This document shows positions 43,081 through 54,163 of a DNA stretch of 64,000 bases, piece by piece (the stretch's first letter is position 1; each line of letters begins with the position of its first letter). This DNA is from Bathynomus jamesi (lineage: Eukaryota; Arthropoda; Malacostraca; Isopoda; Cirolanidae): contig JAJOZX010006161.1 of assembly GCA_023014485.1 (NCBI GenBank), forward strand, positions 124,001 through 188,000, in the 5' to 3' direction. A model generated the notes under the pieces. That model saw only the letters and a program-made list of their open reading frames with translations, was not told where the DNA came from and ran no database searches. The position numbers were made by a program, and so were the translations under genes.

Positions 43081-45330
43081 TAGTTGGCCTGGTGAAGTAT
43101 TGAGTTGGTTTCTTGTACTCTCCACCTCATATAGCAAGGTACGCCTGGCTCATCGGAGATTGTTCTGAGCCACTGCAACACCATTCGTGTTCCTTATGTC
43201 TTTAGGCAGCTGATTAAACAGTTTTGGTCCTCTCACAACAAAACTATTTTCTTTCAGGGTTAAGGATGTTCCCTGTCTCGCCTTTAATTTGGGAACACGA
43301 CACAGTCTTTCTTTTCTACTTTCCACTGTTGTTTGGGGGAGTTACAGGGTCCAGAGGAAGATTAGGAACTAGTTTCTTCATTATTTTCCAAGTGTAAATA
43401 ATGATGCATCTCTCGCTTCTCCTTTCCAGTGAATAGAGGTTTAGTTCGGGTAACCTTTCCCAGTAATTTAGTTCTTTGCACCCATTGATCTTGGCTGTGA
43501 TGCTTCTCTGAATCCCTTCCAGCTGTCGAATGTCTTCTTTTTTATATGGGGATGTTAGGACCGAGCAGTATTCCAATTTGGGTGTGATCAGTATTTTTAG
43601 TAGAGGAATCATTACATTCCTATCCCTTCGTTTAAAGGTTCTCAATATCTGCCCCGTTATTCTCTTTGCTCTCTTTACTGCTATCTTATTTTGTGTTTTA
43701 AATTTCGCATCATCAGTCATTACAATCCCTAAATTTTTTGCTCTAGAATTTCTCTGAATTTCCTGTCCATTTGGGGTAAAATTTTCTGTGGATATTAGGT
43801 CTTCTCTTTTTCCGTACCGTAACAGCTGAAATTTCTCAGTGTTAAACTTCATATTGTTGTCTTCCGTCCACTTGTACATTCTGTTCATGTCGGTTTGTAA
43901 AGATCCTATATCTTCTGGGTTTCTTATTTTTCTCTGATCCTTGTGTCATCCGCAAAGGATGTTACTGTGCTGTCTCTAGTAACGTCTTCATCTATGTCAG
44001 TTAGCATGATTATGAAGAGTAGTGGAGCTGATACTGTTCCTTAATGTACTGAGCTGAGGACCTCTGATTCTGATGAACATACTCCTTGTACTGTAACGAC
44101 TTGTCGCCGCTCACTAAGGAAATTATATATCCATTTCCCTACTTTTCCTGTTATTCTCATACTATATTTCAATTTATGTATTATGATTCCATGGTCACAT
44201 TTGTCGAACGCTTTGACAAAGTATGTGTATATTACATCATAGTTTTCATTACTTTCAAGTGCATCAATAATGTTGTTGTGTTCCATTAGTTGTGATGGGC
44301 ATGATCTGCCTGACCGAAACCCATGTTGGTTATCATTGAATTTTTTCTGAGTTTCCAAAAAGTCATAGATTTTCTGTCTAACTATTCTAACATTTTAGTG
44401 AGATGAGATGAGATGTAAACGACACTGGCTTGTAGTTTCTGGCCTCGGATCGATCTCCTTTATATATTGGGACGATGTTTGCGCTCTTCAGGATGGCCGG
44501 TATTTTTCCCGTGTCTAGTCTTTTTCTCCATATCCAATATAGGGTTTCAGCGATTGCATTCTTGCAGTTTTTGATCAGTGTGGCATTCTATATACGGTCC
44601 TGCCGATGAGTGTGCTTTTAATTTCTCTATAGTTTGTGTAATATCATCTGTCGTAAAGTCGAAGTCCGTTATACTTTCCCATTGTAGTTCTTGAAAAACG
44701 CGTTTCTATCACATATCAAATCGTTAGATCATCAGATAAAGCACTGTTCTCGTTTTTCAAAGGTCTGTTAGTCGCATGGTTTTTCGACTTTCTTTTTGCA
44801 AAATTATAGAAGTGCTGAGTTAACCTTTATCACTTCTTCAGCGTCGTCTTCTTCTTTTTCTGTATGTTTCTCAATTAGTTCCTCTATAACGTCATCGATA
44901 TTCTGAAGTTTATCATTTAATATTTTTCTGATGTTGTTATCTTTACAGTTACTTAATTTTGCAGTCACTTTTTTTCTCTTTCGGAACAATGACCTCTTTT
45001 GTCTCTCGAACCTGCTTCTCTTTCCTGTTTGTTGTATTTTTGGGACATATCTTTCCACAATTTCTAACGTCTTCTCTTCTAAAGTCTTTAGCATCTCTTC
45101 CGTTGTCTTGGCCTCGAAAATGGTTTTCCAATCTATTACTTCCATGCTGAATGCAATATCTTCCCATTAGGTTGCTGTTGTTTGTGAATACCAAATCTAG
45201 GCAGTTGTTTTTTCTTGTGTTTTCTGTTATTTCTTGCGTTAACATAAATTCGACAGCTAGAACTAGTAGCATTTTTACCTGCTCCTGATCTTCCCGTGTG
45301 CTCCCCTTGTCCTGGTGTATACATATATTT
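43080..45330 (-). mobile_element. CR1/Jockey-type LINE, 5' truncated
   Basis: Read leftwards from 45330: end of an APE-type endonuclease (FMLTQEITENTRKNNCLDLVFTNN); linker helices (44804-45145); reverse transcriptase with NDNQHGFRSGRSCPSQL, the YFVKAFDKCDH motif (44225), GTVSAPLLFIIML near 44010, and the catalytic SFADDTR box near 43955; then the thumb and C-terminal region MKFNTEKFQLLRYGKRE, IPLLKILITPKLEYC (43888-43316); and FVVRGPKLFNQLPKDIRNTN near 43200. Stops and frameshifts occur at 44040, 43920 and elsewhere. It lacks its 5' end, as is usual for LINE copies. Confidence 0.75.
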
Positions 45331-45466
45331 TTCCTATCCTTATATATTTCATGAATGGGAAATTGATTTTAATTTTTTGAGTAACAGCAGTCCCCTCTTC
45401 TGCTCTCCATATAAGTCGTAGTGTCTTTGTGCAGTCTTGGGGTTGTACCCTTAAAGCGTGGCGAGA

Positions 45467-46147
45467 CTAGCCGCCTGGTTCAGGCACTCCAAGAACACGC
45501 GTTACTACAGACTTTCCGATTGTTCTTGAACTTAGTGGTCTTGTCTCGCTTGGGTAACTTAATTTGTACCCATTTTTAAGCATCGCTGTTACTAGTTGTA
45601 GGGTCACGGGTTTGCCATTCATGGTTGTGAAAAAACTTTCATCTTTTAATGGTAAACCCGTGGAATGGAAGAGGGGACGTATAACGCGAATATATTTTTC
45701 CCGAACACGGACTTCTTCTTGTAGAATGTAGAAGGCCCCATAGTTGTACAGGCTCGTCTTGTGTTGGCGGATGGTAATTATCAAAGATTCCTCCTCGCCT
45801 TTTCGGCAGTTCTCTAACCATTTATCGATGCCTTCCTGGACGTGGGACACCTTCAGGGTAGTGGCTTCCTTGGACCGCCGAAACGTGGGTATTGTCAAGA
45901 TGACCAGGAGGACATCCACTATTTTAAGGCATTCATTGATACCATCCGCCGTTTGCATGTCTGATACGGATTCCTTCAAGAAGTTTTTAAACATAGCTTG
46001 AATAGGGCCGGTTTGGCTGAAGACAGTAATATGGGCGCAAAAAGGGAGTACAACCGCAATGTTGTAAATGTTGATCAATGTTGCAAGACCCCATCCCCTT
46101 GTTGCAAGACCCTTCCCCCTTCCCTCTGTTGCAAGACCCCTCCCCAT
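45467..46147 (-). pseudogene. Tyrosine-recombinase-like fragment
   Basis: The frame reads IPTFRRSKEATTLKVSHVQE, matching the first catalytic-Arg region of tyrosine recombinases (..l.glRrsEl..L...Di), followed by SLIITIRQHKTSLYNYGAFY, the place of the catalytic Lys beta-hairpin, and SFFTTMNGKPVTLQL. The His-x-x-Arg and Tyr boxes would lie farther on and are lost near 45470. The first 30 codons come from the TTGCAACA repeat and are probably not original. Crypton, DIRS or an element-encoded integrase are candidates. It abuts the flank shared by PolB elements 2 and 3, so it could belong to that element. Confidence 0.35.
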
Positions 46148-46500
46148 TCCCCCATCCCCCTAGGGTGCAAAAAAAGAAGCAAGGTGGATCCACCTAACCT
46201 AAGAGAGAGAAAGAGAGAAATACCATCATTCGCCTGGCTCTGTCAGACGCATAATAAAGCTCTTGGTCTTTGCACTTGACTTAGAAGGTCCTAATCCGCC
46301 AGTTGGCTTAGAAGGCTTAATCTGATTTAGAAGGCGTAAATGGCTTGTTCAGGTGCACATTATTATTTTTGAGCTGCCAGATTGCGCTATTTATTTAATT
46401 AAAGCAGATATTCTTGACAGTTGGCTTAGAAATCTGCCAGTTGTCTTAAGCCGCCAGTCGGTATAGAAAGCGACGTAACTAGTCATTTGGTATACATATA
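46050..46500. repeat. Flank shared with 27955-28625, inverted
   Basis: Contains three TTGCAAGACCC(C/T)-type repeats (46081-46140), a GAGAGAGAAAGAGAGA tract, and GCCAGTTGGCTTAGAAGGCT-type units. The same elements in reverse order lie outside P4 of PolB element 2. Confidence 0.65.
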
Positions 46501-46749
46501 TATATATATATTTATTTAATTAAATAATATCGTTTATATGTACAACGAAAAGAATTAAATAACTCACCATTCAATTTTTCTGTTTATTTAAACGAATTAT
46601 TGGAATTAATTTCATGAAATATATAGAAAATAGATACACAATCAAAATAGTTCATTCTATACACAGTTTAAATGAGGAATATATATACAATAAAAATAAT
46701 AGTATAAGAAATACACAGTTTAAACGAAGAATATATATAAATATAATAT

Positions 46750-46799
<50 letters not shown>

Positions 46800-46800
46800 G
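46500..46800. repeat. TA microsatellites in AT-rich flank
   Basis: (TA)n at about 46492-46510 and 46755-46797, with GT at 46798-46810. ATAAAAA(C/T)AATA(A)TAGTATAAGAAATACA repeats at 46689 and 46828. Open frames here are repeat artefacts. Confidence 0.8.
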
Positions 46801-46939
46801 TGTGTGTGTGTATACAGTATATATACAATAAAAACAATAATAGTATAAGAAATACAAAAATTGAACGAACCCGTCAAAAAATAATATGTAAACATGAAAA
46901 TACATACACTTTATGTTCTACTGCGTTTAACTAAAATAC

Positions 46940-47980
46940 TAAACTCGCACGTGATCGAGTCTACATTTACATCATTGTTGCTTTGCACTATACAATGAAT
47001 ATGATTTAACATTATTTCACCGCTCAAATTATAGGGCCTTCAATTTGTTCAATACTATTTTTATGCCCACTTTACATTCGGTTGGCAAGTTATCTTCAAA
47101 CACGGACAGAATACAATCAAAAGCACGCAATAAGAGGGCATCGTTGGCCACAACATCATTATTAAATTCAAGTTTATAAACACTCTTTTCCAATCGAGGG
47201 TTTATTCTTACCGATCCGAGCTTTTCAATCGTGAACGCTTCTTCACAATGCATAGCGGCAGTTGAAATAATTTTCTAAGTAAGTCGTAACGACAGTTGCT
47301 CATTATATAAAGAAACAATTCTACAGGGTGAACGGTGTAGGTGAGCTAAGCCCTATACCGCTCAAGTCCTTTGTACCAAAGTTCATGATATTTCGAAGAG
47401 TCTAAACCTTTTAAATAAGCATCCAGCTCCAGACCATTCTCGACTTGTTCAGTCCTATACTCGGTAAACCCGTCGAGCAGAGCGGTGTATGCGTATTCAA
47501 GAACCGTATGAAAATAAAGTATATCCGTTAACACGCACGTCTAATATAGGCTTCAGCTTGTGGAAACCGACGATTTCAAACATTCTGTCGGTTTTGAATC
47601 GGTTTCCCGTAGGGACAAGAACGTTATTATCAGATGCATTCTTCCATATCAGTCGTATTATCAATGCATGGCTGCTCGCTATTTATACACAACGTACAAG
47701 CAATGGCATATGAGGGGGTATCAATAATCTGTTCTCTTCTTGTACCTACACCTGCATGTATTTTATAACGATCCTCGCTCCACTTCTCAACTATCACGAA
47801 GACTCTATTCATCTCCTCAACACTTAAGTAAACAACATTCCGTTTACCAGAGTTTGTTTTTCTACAAGTCGTTTCAAGTGCATAGTTAATGGCACCGGTT
47901 TTACCCATGAACACACGCAATGACTTCGTCACGGACACATCGTATACGGCATTGAGAATGCTGCTCAAAGGAAGCTCCAT
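46940..47980 (-). pseudogene. P3/P4, element 3
   Basis: Start MELPLSSILNAVYDVSVTKS at 47980, then SGKRNVVYLSVEEMNRVFVI, a frameshift in CID(NTT)DMEECI, the YFHTVLEYAYTALLDGFTEY and LDAYLKGLDSSKYHELWYKG segments (47534-47346), and P4 from MHCEEAFTIEKLGSVRINPR to GIKIVLNKLKAL (47253-47029), then the VVQSNNDV-like end near 46950. This copy preserves P4 best. No known domain. Frameshifts at 47640, 47340 and 47270. Confidence 0.5.
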
Positions 47981-48029
47981 CTTATTCTATTGTGAGGAGT
48001 GCACGTCCAGTCGGTTCAAGCTCTGAGAT

Positions 48030-48840
48030 GACTATGAGCCACAGGTGGGTGGATCGGCTCGACGTGAGGTGTGGAGGAGTGAGTCACACCATAAGCTGAT
48101 GAATCGTGTACAGCGTTGTTCCAACGTGAAAGAATCATGTGAATACCTGTTTCTCATTATACTGGGTAGGTGTTTTGAGAATTTTTCCATCTGCGATACA
48201 GGAAGTAATATCGGTTTTAATGTTTTATTACTCCCACTCCCCAGAATACGCACCATACATTTTCGTTCACGGGGATTTCCACGAACTAAACACATTTTAT
48301 TCACACTCCGGCGCACTATTTGAGAGAAACATGCGCCCAAATTTTTCCTTTTTGCTTAGCAGGCGATACTCGCCACTAAATTATATTAAAAACTCACGCA
48401 AGCCTTTAGCCACAACCTCACTGCAAACCTCGTCATAATATATATTAATGTAGTGGTAAAAATACATCAGATTCTCCATTATGACAAGATTTACATTCTC
48501 AGCCGCAGGGTAAGAGTACCCGGTATGATGCAACATGACATAATACCGCTTATCACACCACTCATCAACAAGACAAACTAGCCATAACCGTTGCTTCTCT
48601 CCTGCACGTGTTGTTTCTTCCACTTCACGGTATATGTAAGCTTTCATAAAGTTTAGTCCTCCAACATAGTTCAATATATCGTTTGTACCATGAAATCCTG
48701 CAATGCTCTTGTCAGAATAGCTTTAGAGTATTTGAATCCACCACATCTTCACACTTTACGGAATATCACTTCATAGAACTCGAACACGCAATATTAAAAG
48801 TAGCCATCACTATTTTTCGTCTACGTGAGTTTTCGTCAAG
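48030..48840 (-). pseudogene. P2, element 3
   Basis: Begins MATFNIACSSSMK near 48810, where TGA replaces the Trp of element 2. It continues with NFMKAYIYREVEETTRAGEK, VDEWCDKRYYVMLHHTGYSY, AENVNLVIMENL, GLREFLI (48674-48381), a frame change, then CMVRILGSGSNKTLKPILLP and QMEKFSKHLPSIMRNRYSHD (48340-48032). The ILGSGSNKTLKP segment is shared with element 1 (IRGNGYDKTFKP). The function is unknown. Confidence 0.45.
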
Positions 48841-48971
48841 TACACGTCTGAGATCCAGGGCTTGCAGCGGTCAACTGAGCACGCAGGGGTAGAGATATGC
48901 CCAGTTAGTAGCAGGAGTCAGGTAACCATTGGTCGATCATGCAGAGGACGGAGATTAGGACTTTTCCTGTA

Positions 48972-49004
48972 CACACGCACACACGCACACGCACACACAC
49001 ACAG

Positions 49005-49034
<30 letters not shown>
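48972..49034. repeat. CA microsatellite downstream of PolB 3
   Basis: (CA)n with CG and GA interruptions. It holds the same place as the CA/GT tracts of elements 1 and 2. A (TA)n tract follows at 49197-49246. Confidence 0.85.
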
Positions 49035-49037
<3 letters not shown>

Positions 49038-49196
49038 AAGGATAAAATGAAACGCTAATTGAAACACGATTTATTTAAGAAACATATCATCGAATTATTC
49101 AAGGTGTGTATATACATGTATACCCACACAAATATATGTAATAACCAAATAAAAATATTGTTAAAAAGTAAATAGACATATACACATATATATACA

Positions 49197-49249
<53 letters not shown>

Positions 49250-49728
49250 GGTGTAATAAAAATGAGCTTGGAGTTTTAATCCACACGTTTCTTCGTATTC
49301 TAAAGAACAAGAAAACACGTTTGTGCAAGTTTGAACCAGATCGCGCTGCATTTAGAGGTCCCCAACTTTGACGACTTTTTGTCAGTTCATTTCTCGCCTG
49401 CCTGCAGTGAAGACGGTTTTCTTCGTCACTTGAGCGGTTCGTGTTGTATAGCCTATTGGACAACTATGGAGGTAATTATATATGCTACTAATTATCTCAT
49501 TTTACTGTGGTATTGAAATTTATTATTATTTAATTTCTGTCATTTTACCGTGGTAGTGATATTTATTATTAATATTACATGAAATTAATTAGTCTGTTGC
49601 ATATTGGACAACTAAGCTGGTAATTATTTATGATACTAATTAATGTAATTTTACTGCGGTGTTGAAATTTATTTAATTAATGAATTGTCAAAGAGAACGT
49701 AGTGTACACGTATCAGTTTTATAAATAA

Positions 49729-49907
49729 AAAAGCAGTAACTGGGACTCGAACCAGTGTCATAGCCGTTTGGCGGCATCGCTCAAGTCGGCGTACACAGCA
49801 CGCTATCCACTCCCTAGATGGTGTAGTGGATAGCGTGCTGTGTACGCCGACTTGAGCGATGCCGCCAAACGGCTATGACACTGGTTCGAGTCCCAGTTAC
49901 TGCTTTT
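49729..49907. repeat. Perfect inverted duplication of a tRNA-like sequence
   Basis: Arms 49729-49811 and 49825-49907 (83 bp each, 13-nt loop) are exact complements. The plus-strand right unit has A box TGGTGTAGTGG (starting in the loop at 49819) and B box GGTTCGAGTCC, and a 5-bp T stem ACTGG/CCAGT. The 3' side TACTGCT has no pairing partner at the 5' side (TCCCTAG), so the acceptor stem is incomplete. It lies in the leader of TAGGG copy 3. Confidence 0.8.
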
Positions 49908-49981
49908 CTTTATTTAATTAATGAAATTAATTACGATGTGAAATTATTTCTGTGGAATTATTTAGTTTGTTTTCTTTTCCA

Positions 49982-52152
49982 GGTGTCTACCAGAGCGAAA
50001 CAGAAGTGTTTCTTATTGTCCAGACGGATGCGAACATCACATCAAGTGGCCTTCCAACTCAGTTGCAAGTACTCAAAAAGTACTTTTACCACCAAAAGGA
50101 GCAAAAATTTGGACGTACTAAATGCCTGAACCTGTGCCTGGATGCCTGTCTCATATTTTGGGAGAGAGCGAGAATCCCCATGATGCGTCGAGATTCGGCC
50201 TTGAGGAAGATGGAATCCCTTCTCAAGGAATACGACCGGCTTGTGAAGCACAAGTCACATAAAGCAGAGTCCTTCCGAGTGAAGGAGGCGATGTTCACGG
50301 AGGCAATAGCGAAGGAGATCATGGACATTGCTCATTCACAGGCTAAGGAAATGATGAAGAATCAGGAGGACATCCACTTTCTCGACATGCAGCGTGAAGA
50401 TCCAAATTCCTGCAGCATGGGCCCTGTTGACATGAAGCTTCACTATAAGGAGATTAGGAAAAGGAAGAGGCTGGACAAGATTAAGGAACAACAGGAGAAG
50501 GCCAGGAAGGAACAAGGAGCTGCAGAAGATACGGGGGCTTTAGTGATTTCAACTTCGTCAGAGACTGACTCAGATGTCGTTGACCCAACCGTGGAAGTTT
50601 TTCCATCCTCCTCCAAGGGAAATACCAAGAAGCGACGCAGGAATCTGATCTCACAGGATGTGACGACTACCTACGATCGGCTGAATATTTCGTACCGCGA
50701 TTCAGCTATGTCGTACGCTGCAGCGGCTAAATCACTAGGTTTTGACTTGGATGAACTGTCCATTTCTGCCAGTACCATGTACCGCACACGCAAGGCTCTC
50801 AGGAAGGTGGCTGCTGAAAGTTATCAATCCGACGAAGTTTGTCCTGGTCAGCCTCTTGTCTTGCATTGGGACGGTAAGCTCCTACCTGACAATGAGCAAT
50901 GGAAGGAGAGCGTTGACCGGATCGCCGTCCTCGTCTCTGGCGACGGCAAGGAGAAGTTGCTCGGCGTTCCTAAGGTGACGTCCGGAACCGGCGAGAAGAT
51001 AGCGCGAGTTTGCTTGGATTTGGTCAAGGAACACAGGATGGAAGAGCGCGTGCGGGGACTGTCTTTCGACACGACAGCGTCGAACACCGGGATTCATATC
51101 GGGGCCTGCGTCCTGATTGAGAAAGGTCTTGGCAGAGAACTCATGTACTTCCCCTGTCGGCATCACATCTATGAAGTCATCCTCAGCTCCGTCTTCAAGC
51201 GTGCATACGGCCCTTCAAGTGGCCCCGATATACCCGTTTTCAAGAGGTTTCAGGCACAATGGAAGTTCATCGACCGGTTGGACGTGCGGCCGTACGATTT
51301 TGCTCAAGTCAATGACTCTATGAGGGAACTGAGGGAGAAGTCAGTCCTGCTGGTGAGAGGGATGGTGAGCACGTCGCATCAGCGCGATTACTACAAGGAA
51401 CTGCTACAGTTGGTTCTCATCTTCCTGGGAGAAGCAAAAGTGGTGGATTTCCCTCTCAGAGCCCCTGGCGCTTACCATCACGCTCGATGGATGGCGATAG
51501 CCATCTACTCCTTGAAAGTAATTCTACTGAAGAAGCAGTTCAAGATGTCGAGTCACGAGTTGGAAGCTCTGACAGCCGTAGGTCTCTTCGTGTCCCTCGT
51601 CTACATCAGGTTGGACTCGTGCTGCAACCTCAAGCAAGGCTGCCGCAGTTGATCTGGAATTTCTGCGTGACGCGGAAGCCTTTGCCATGTCGGGATATTC
51701 GTGTGTTAACGCTGCGCAAGAAGCCATGTCTCGACACCTATGGTACATCTCTGAGACTCTTATTGCCATGGCGTTCTTCGACGCAGATGTGGCAGATGAA
51801 GAAAAGGCTCAGATGGTCGTCAGTTTGGGTAAGCCCGCATCGAAAAAGGAACTCAAGCGACCCCAAGGGAAGAACGTCAGGAATCTTGCCTCGAAACACC
51901 TGGCGGAGTTCGTGACAGGAAACGATGGCTTTCTTCCATGCATTCGACTTGGACACAGAATTCTTGAAAAAGCCAGTTGCCGAGTGGACTGAAGTAGAGG
52001 GCTTCAAGCAAGCAGCGGCAACTGTTAACAAAATCTCTGTCGTCAACGATCGGGCCGAAAGAGCCATCGCGCTCACCAAAGAGTTCAACTGCTCTCTGAC
52101 GAAGAACGAAGAGCAAGAAGCAGTATTTGCTCAAAACTGTGATGCAGCATAG
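49982..52152 (+). pseudogene. TAGGG element transposase, copy 3, nearly complete
   Basis: A 3' splice site TTCTTTTCCAG ends at 49981; the exon then encodes about 720 residues. N-terminal domain: FWERARIPM, EIMDIAHSQAKEMM, EDIHFLDMQRE, a Lys/Arg-rich stretch (YKEIRKRKRLDKIKEQQEKA), acidic linker and KKRRRN. Core: PLVLHWDGKLLPD (first Asp, 50870), RGLSFDTTASNTG (second Asp, 51065), YFPCRHHIYEVI (Cys-His, 51150), RAPGAYHHARWMAIAIYSLK (RW, 51460-51520); frameshift near 51610; SRHLWYISETLIAMAFF (candidate Glu, 51750); frameshift near 51925; C-terminus VVNDRAERAIALTKEFNCSL to the stop at 52150. The order D, D, CxH, RW, E recalls hAT, but the ends and TA target do not. Confidence 0.6.
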
Positions 52153-52455
52153 GGCGAAATACCCGAATAAAACCAAGAAGGATTTCATGGACAAATGATT
52201 CGCAAGAAGTGGTTATGTTTTTTGTATCTTTGTGAAAATGTGTAGTGAAATGGTACTCGTTTGTTGAATAAAAATTCATTGACAGATTTTTGTTTAATTT
52301 TTTCCGTTTATGATCTGCCAGAGCATCAAACTGGGGACCCGTAAACTTTAAACTATTGAATTAATACTTCGGTTTATCAGTCTCCTCAGCAAATGGAACA
52401 AGGGGATCCATGTGGATTAAAATTTTTCCAAACTTTTAATTTATGAAACACCCTA

Positions 52456-52456
52456 A

Positions 52457-52531
<75 letters not shown>
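52456..52531. repeat. TA microsatellite
   Basis: A (TA)n tract downstream of the PolB 3 stop. It is the other half of the tract at 49197-49246, split by TAGGG copy 3. Confidence 0.9.
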
Positions 52532-52533
<2 letters not shown>

Positions 52534-52941
52534 AGGATTATGGTAGCCAAAGAGTACGATATCATAGGTACCAGGCACCTGGTGACGTTTCCTACAGGCG
52601 TTACGGCATACCTTCGTACCCATAAGTTCCTTCACGCCCCACAGCTTCTGCGCCAGAAAACTGTGGGTCCCTACAGTCAGTTGGGGCGGTTGATCATCCT
52701 CATCTTCCAAGCACACTAGATCCTTCAACGAGTCAAATTTAACGACCCGTCGGTTCGCCTGGTTAAGCGTGATAACTTTACCCTTGACGATATATTTTAT
52801 GTCCTTCCCTACCATCACCCGTACCCCATAAGTTTTTGGACCTGTTGAGACAAAAGAGTCATCCTTGATCTCATCAGTCAGTTCTCCGAGGAATTCCCCA
52901 ATAGGCGGCATGTATTCACCCTCCCTCGCTGTGAATATCAC

Positions 52942-53560
52942 AGTTTGTCATTAGTTAGACCCCATTTGGAGTACGCGATCCAATTTTGGAATCCGCATAT
53001 GCGAGAAGATATAGACAAAATCAAATCGAAAGAGTTCAAAGACGAGCAACTAAGATGATTCTGTCGCTTAGGTCGAAGTCGTACGAGGATAGGCTTAAGG
53101 AGTTAAAATTAACTACACTCGAGACAAGGAGATTAAGGGGTGATCTAATCCAGGTTTTCAAAATTATGAATGGGTTCGATAACGTAGATAGAGATAGCTT
53201 TTTCGAAATATCTCAATAAAATAGGACTAGAAATTCCGGGTGTAAGTTGACAAGTAGAAGGTTCGAGACAGCAGTTGCCAAAAACTTTTTTACGCATAGA
53301 ATAGTAAATAGCTGGAATAGTTTGCCGGTAGAAGTGATTAGTAGCACGTCCATAATGTTTAAAAATCGATTAGACGCATGTGCTGATAGATTGTGTATAG
53401 TTTAAGGCAGTAAAATTAAGGTTTTGTGGTTCGAAACCCACGTAAAATTGTAGGTCATCTCCGCCACCACGGAGGACATGCACAATACACAATTTCGAAC
53501 ACAGTTAGGTAGACTGGACCCTAGGGTCTTTGTTGGTCTGAAACATTATAACTATCTGTG
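52942..53560 (+). mobile_element. CR1-like LINE 3' fragment inserted in PolB 3 motif C
   Basis: The plus strand encodes LVRPHLEYAIQFWNPHMRED, then in the next frame IERVQRRATKMILSLRSKSY, EDRLKELKLTTLETRRLRGD and LIQVFKIMNGFDNVDRDSFF, the C-terminal region common to CR1-type reverse transcriptases of invertebrates. Later fragments (SLPVEVISS-like) reach 53400. The tail at 53425-53460 includes TGTGGTTCGAAACCCACG, a tRNA-like T-arm. The join on the PolB side lies within ACACAGATAG / TGTGATATTCAC. No clear target duplication. Confidence 0.7.
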
Positions 53561-54163
53561 TTGGCGTACAGAACACTCCACCCAAGAGAATGTAATAGGC
53601 CTCATAGTTTGATGCGTACGTAGGCCTTTGTGAAGCTGGCTACAGGTATGTTTGAACACGCGATGTGTCTGTGGCCAATTCGGTAATGTTGTACTTTATT
53701 ATATAAGTATTACCTACATTCACGATCTCCATGACCTCTTTCTCGGGAGCTTTGGCATAATCCTACATCTCGTTATAACTTTGGGCTAAGTGAACGTTCC
53801 CCTTGCTAGTATTCTGTGCAAATTTTCCCCAAAGACTATTTAGACACAACTTTGCTGTATCCCTTCACGGTCACGGTAACGTTGAAAATAAGCCGATTTT
53901 TCATCTTCAGTATCAACTCCTCGCGGAGTTAATACCTTATCCTTCAAAAAAGTGTTTATATATGGCGTGAAAAGGTTGGGGAGGTTATGAAAGCTCCACA
54001 CCTCATATATCTTCAATATTCTGTAGCCATGGCTACGGTAGTTGGCTGTGTGATTACAAGTCCCATTATTCTGCTCTGCGCACTTCACGCACAGGGGAAG
54101 CATAAGCTTGTGGTCTATAACAACGGGTAAGATCGGCATCCATAAACAGCGAGGGGGAAGCAC

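Larger units (their letters stand above)
49246..52456 (+). mobile_element. TAGGG element copy 3, near full length with both termini
   Basis: 3211 bp between two TA microsatellites that were one tract in element 3. The left end TTAGGGTGTAATAAAAATG...TTTTAATCCACA and the right end, read inwards, TTAGGGTGTTTCATAAATTA...TTTTAATCCACA, are inverted repeats of about 40 bp with small indels. Target duplication is probably TA but cannot be told apart within the TA tract. It holds a tRNA-like inverted repeat (49729-49907), one intron end and a full transposase-like gene with two frameshifts. Confidence 0.75.

Noticed and set aside
42738..43103. Plus-strand 121-residue frame as a gene
   Set aside because: It is antisense to an acidic minus-strand frame and to LINE 3' sequence, is rich in Pro and Leu runs from CTC/CCT repeats, and has no domain.
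49812..49907. Functional tRNA gene in the inverted repeat
   Set aside because: The 5' and 3' acceptor sides do not pair and the variable region is too long for a clean cloverleaf.
52443..52625. Frames made of Ile-Tyr repeats across TA tracts (also 46652-46905 and 49055-49463)
   Set aside because: These are microsatellite translations with no coding support.
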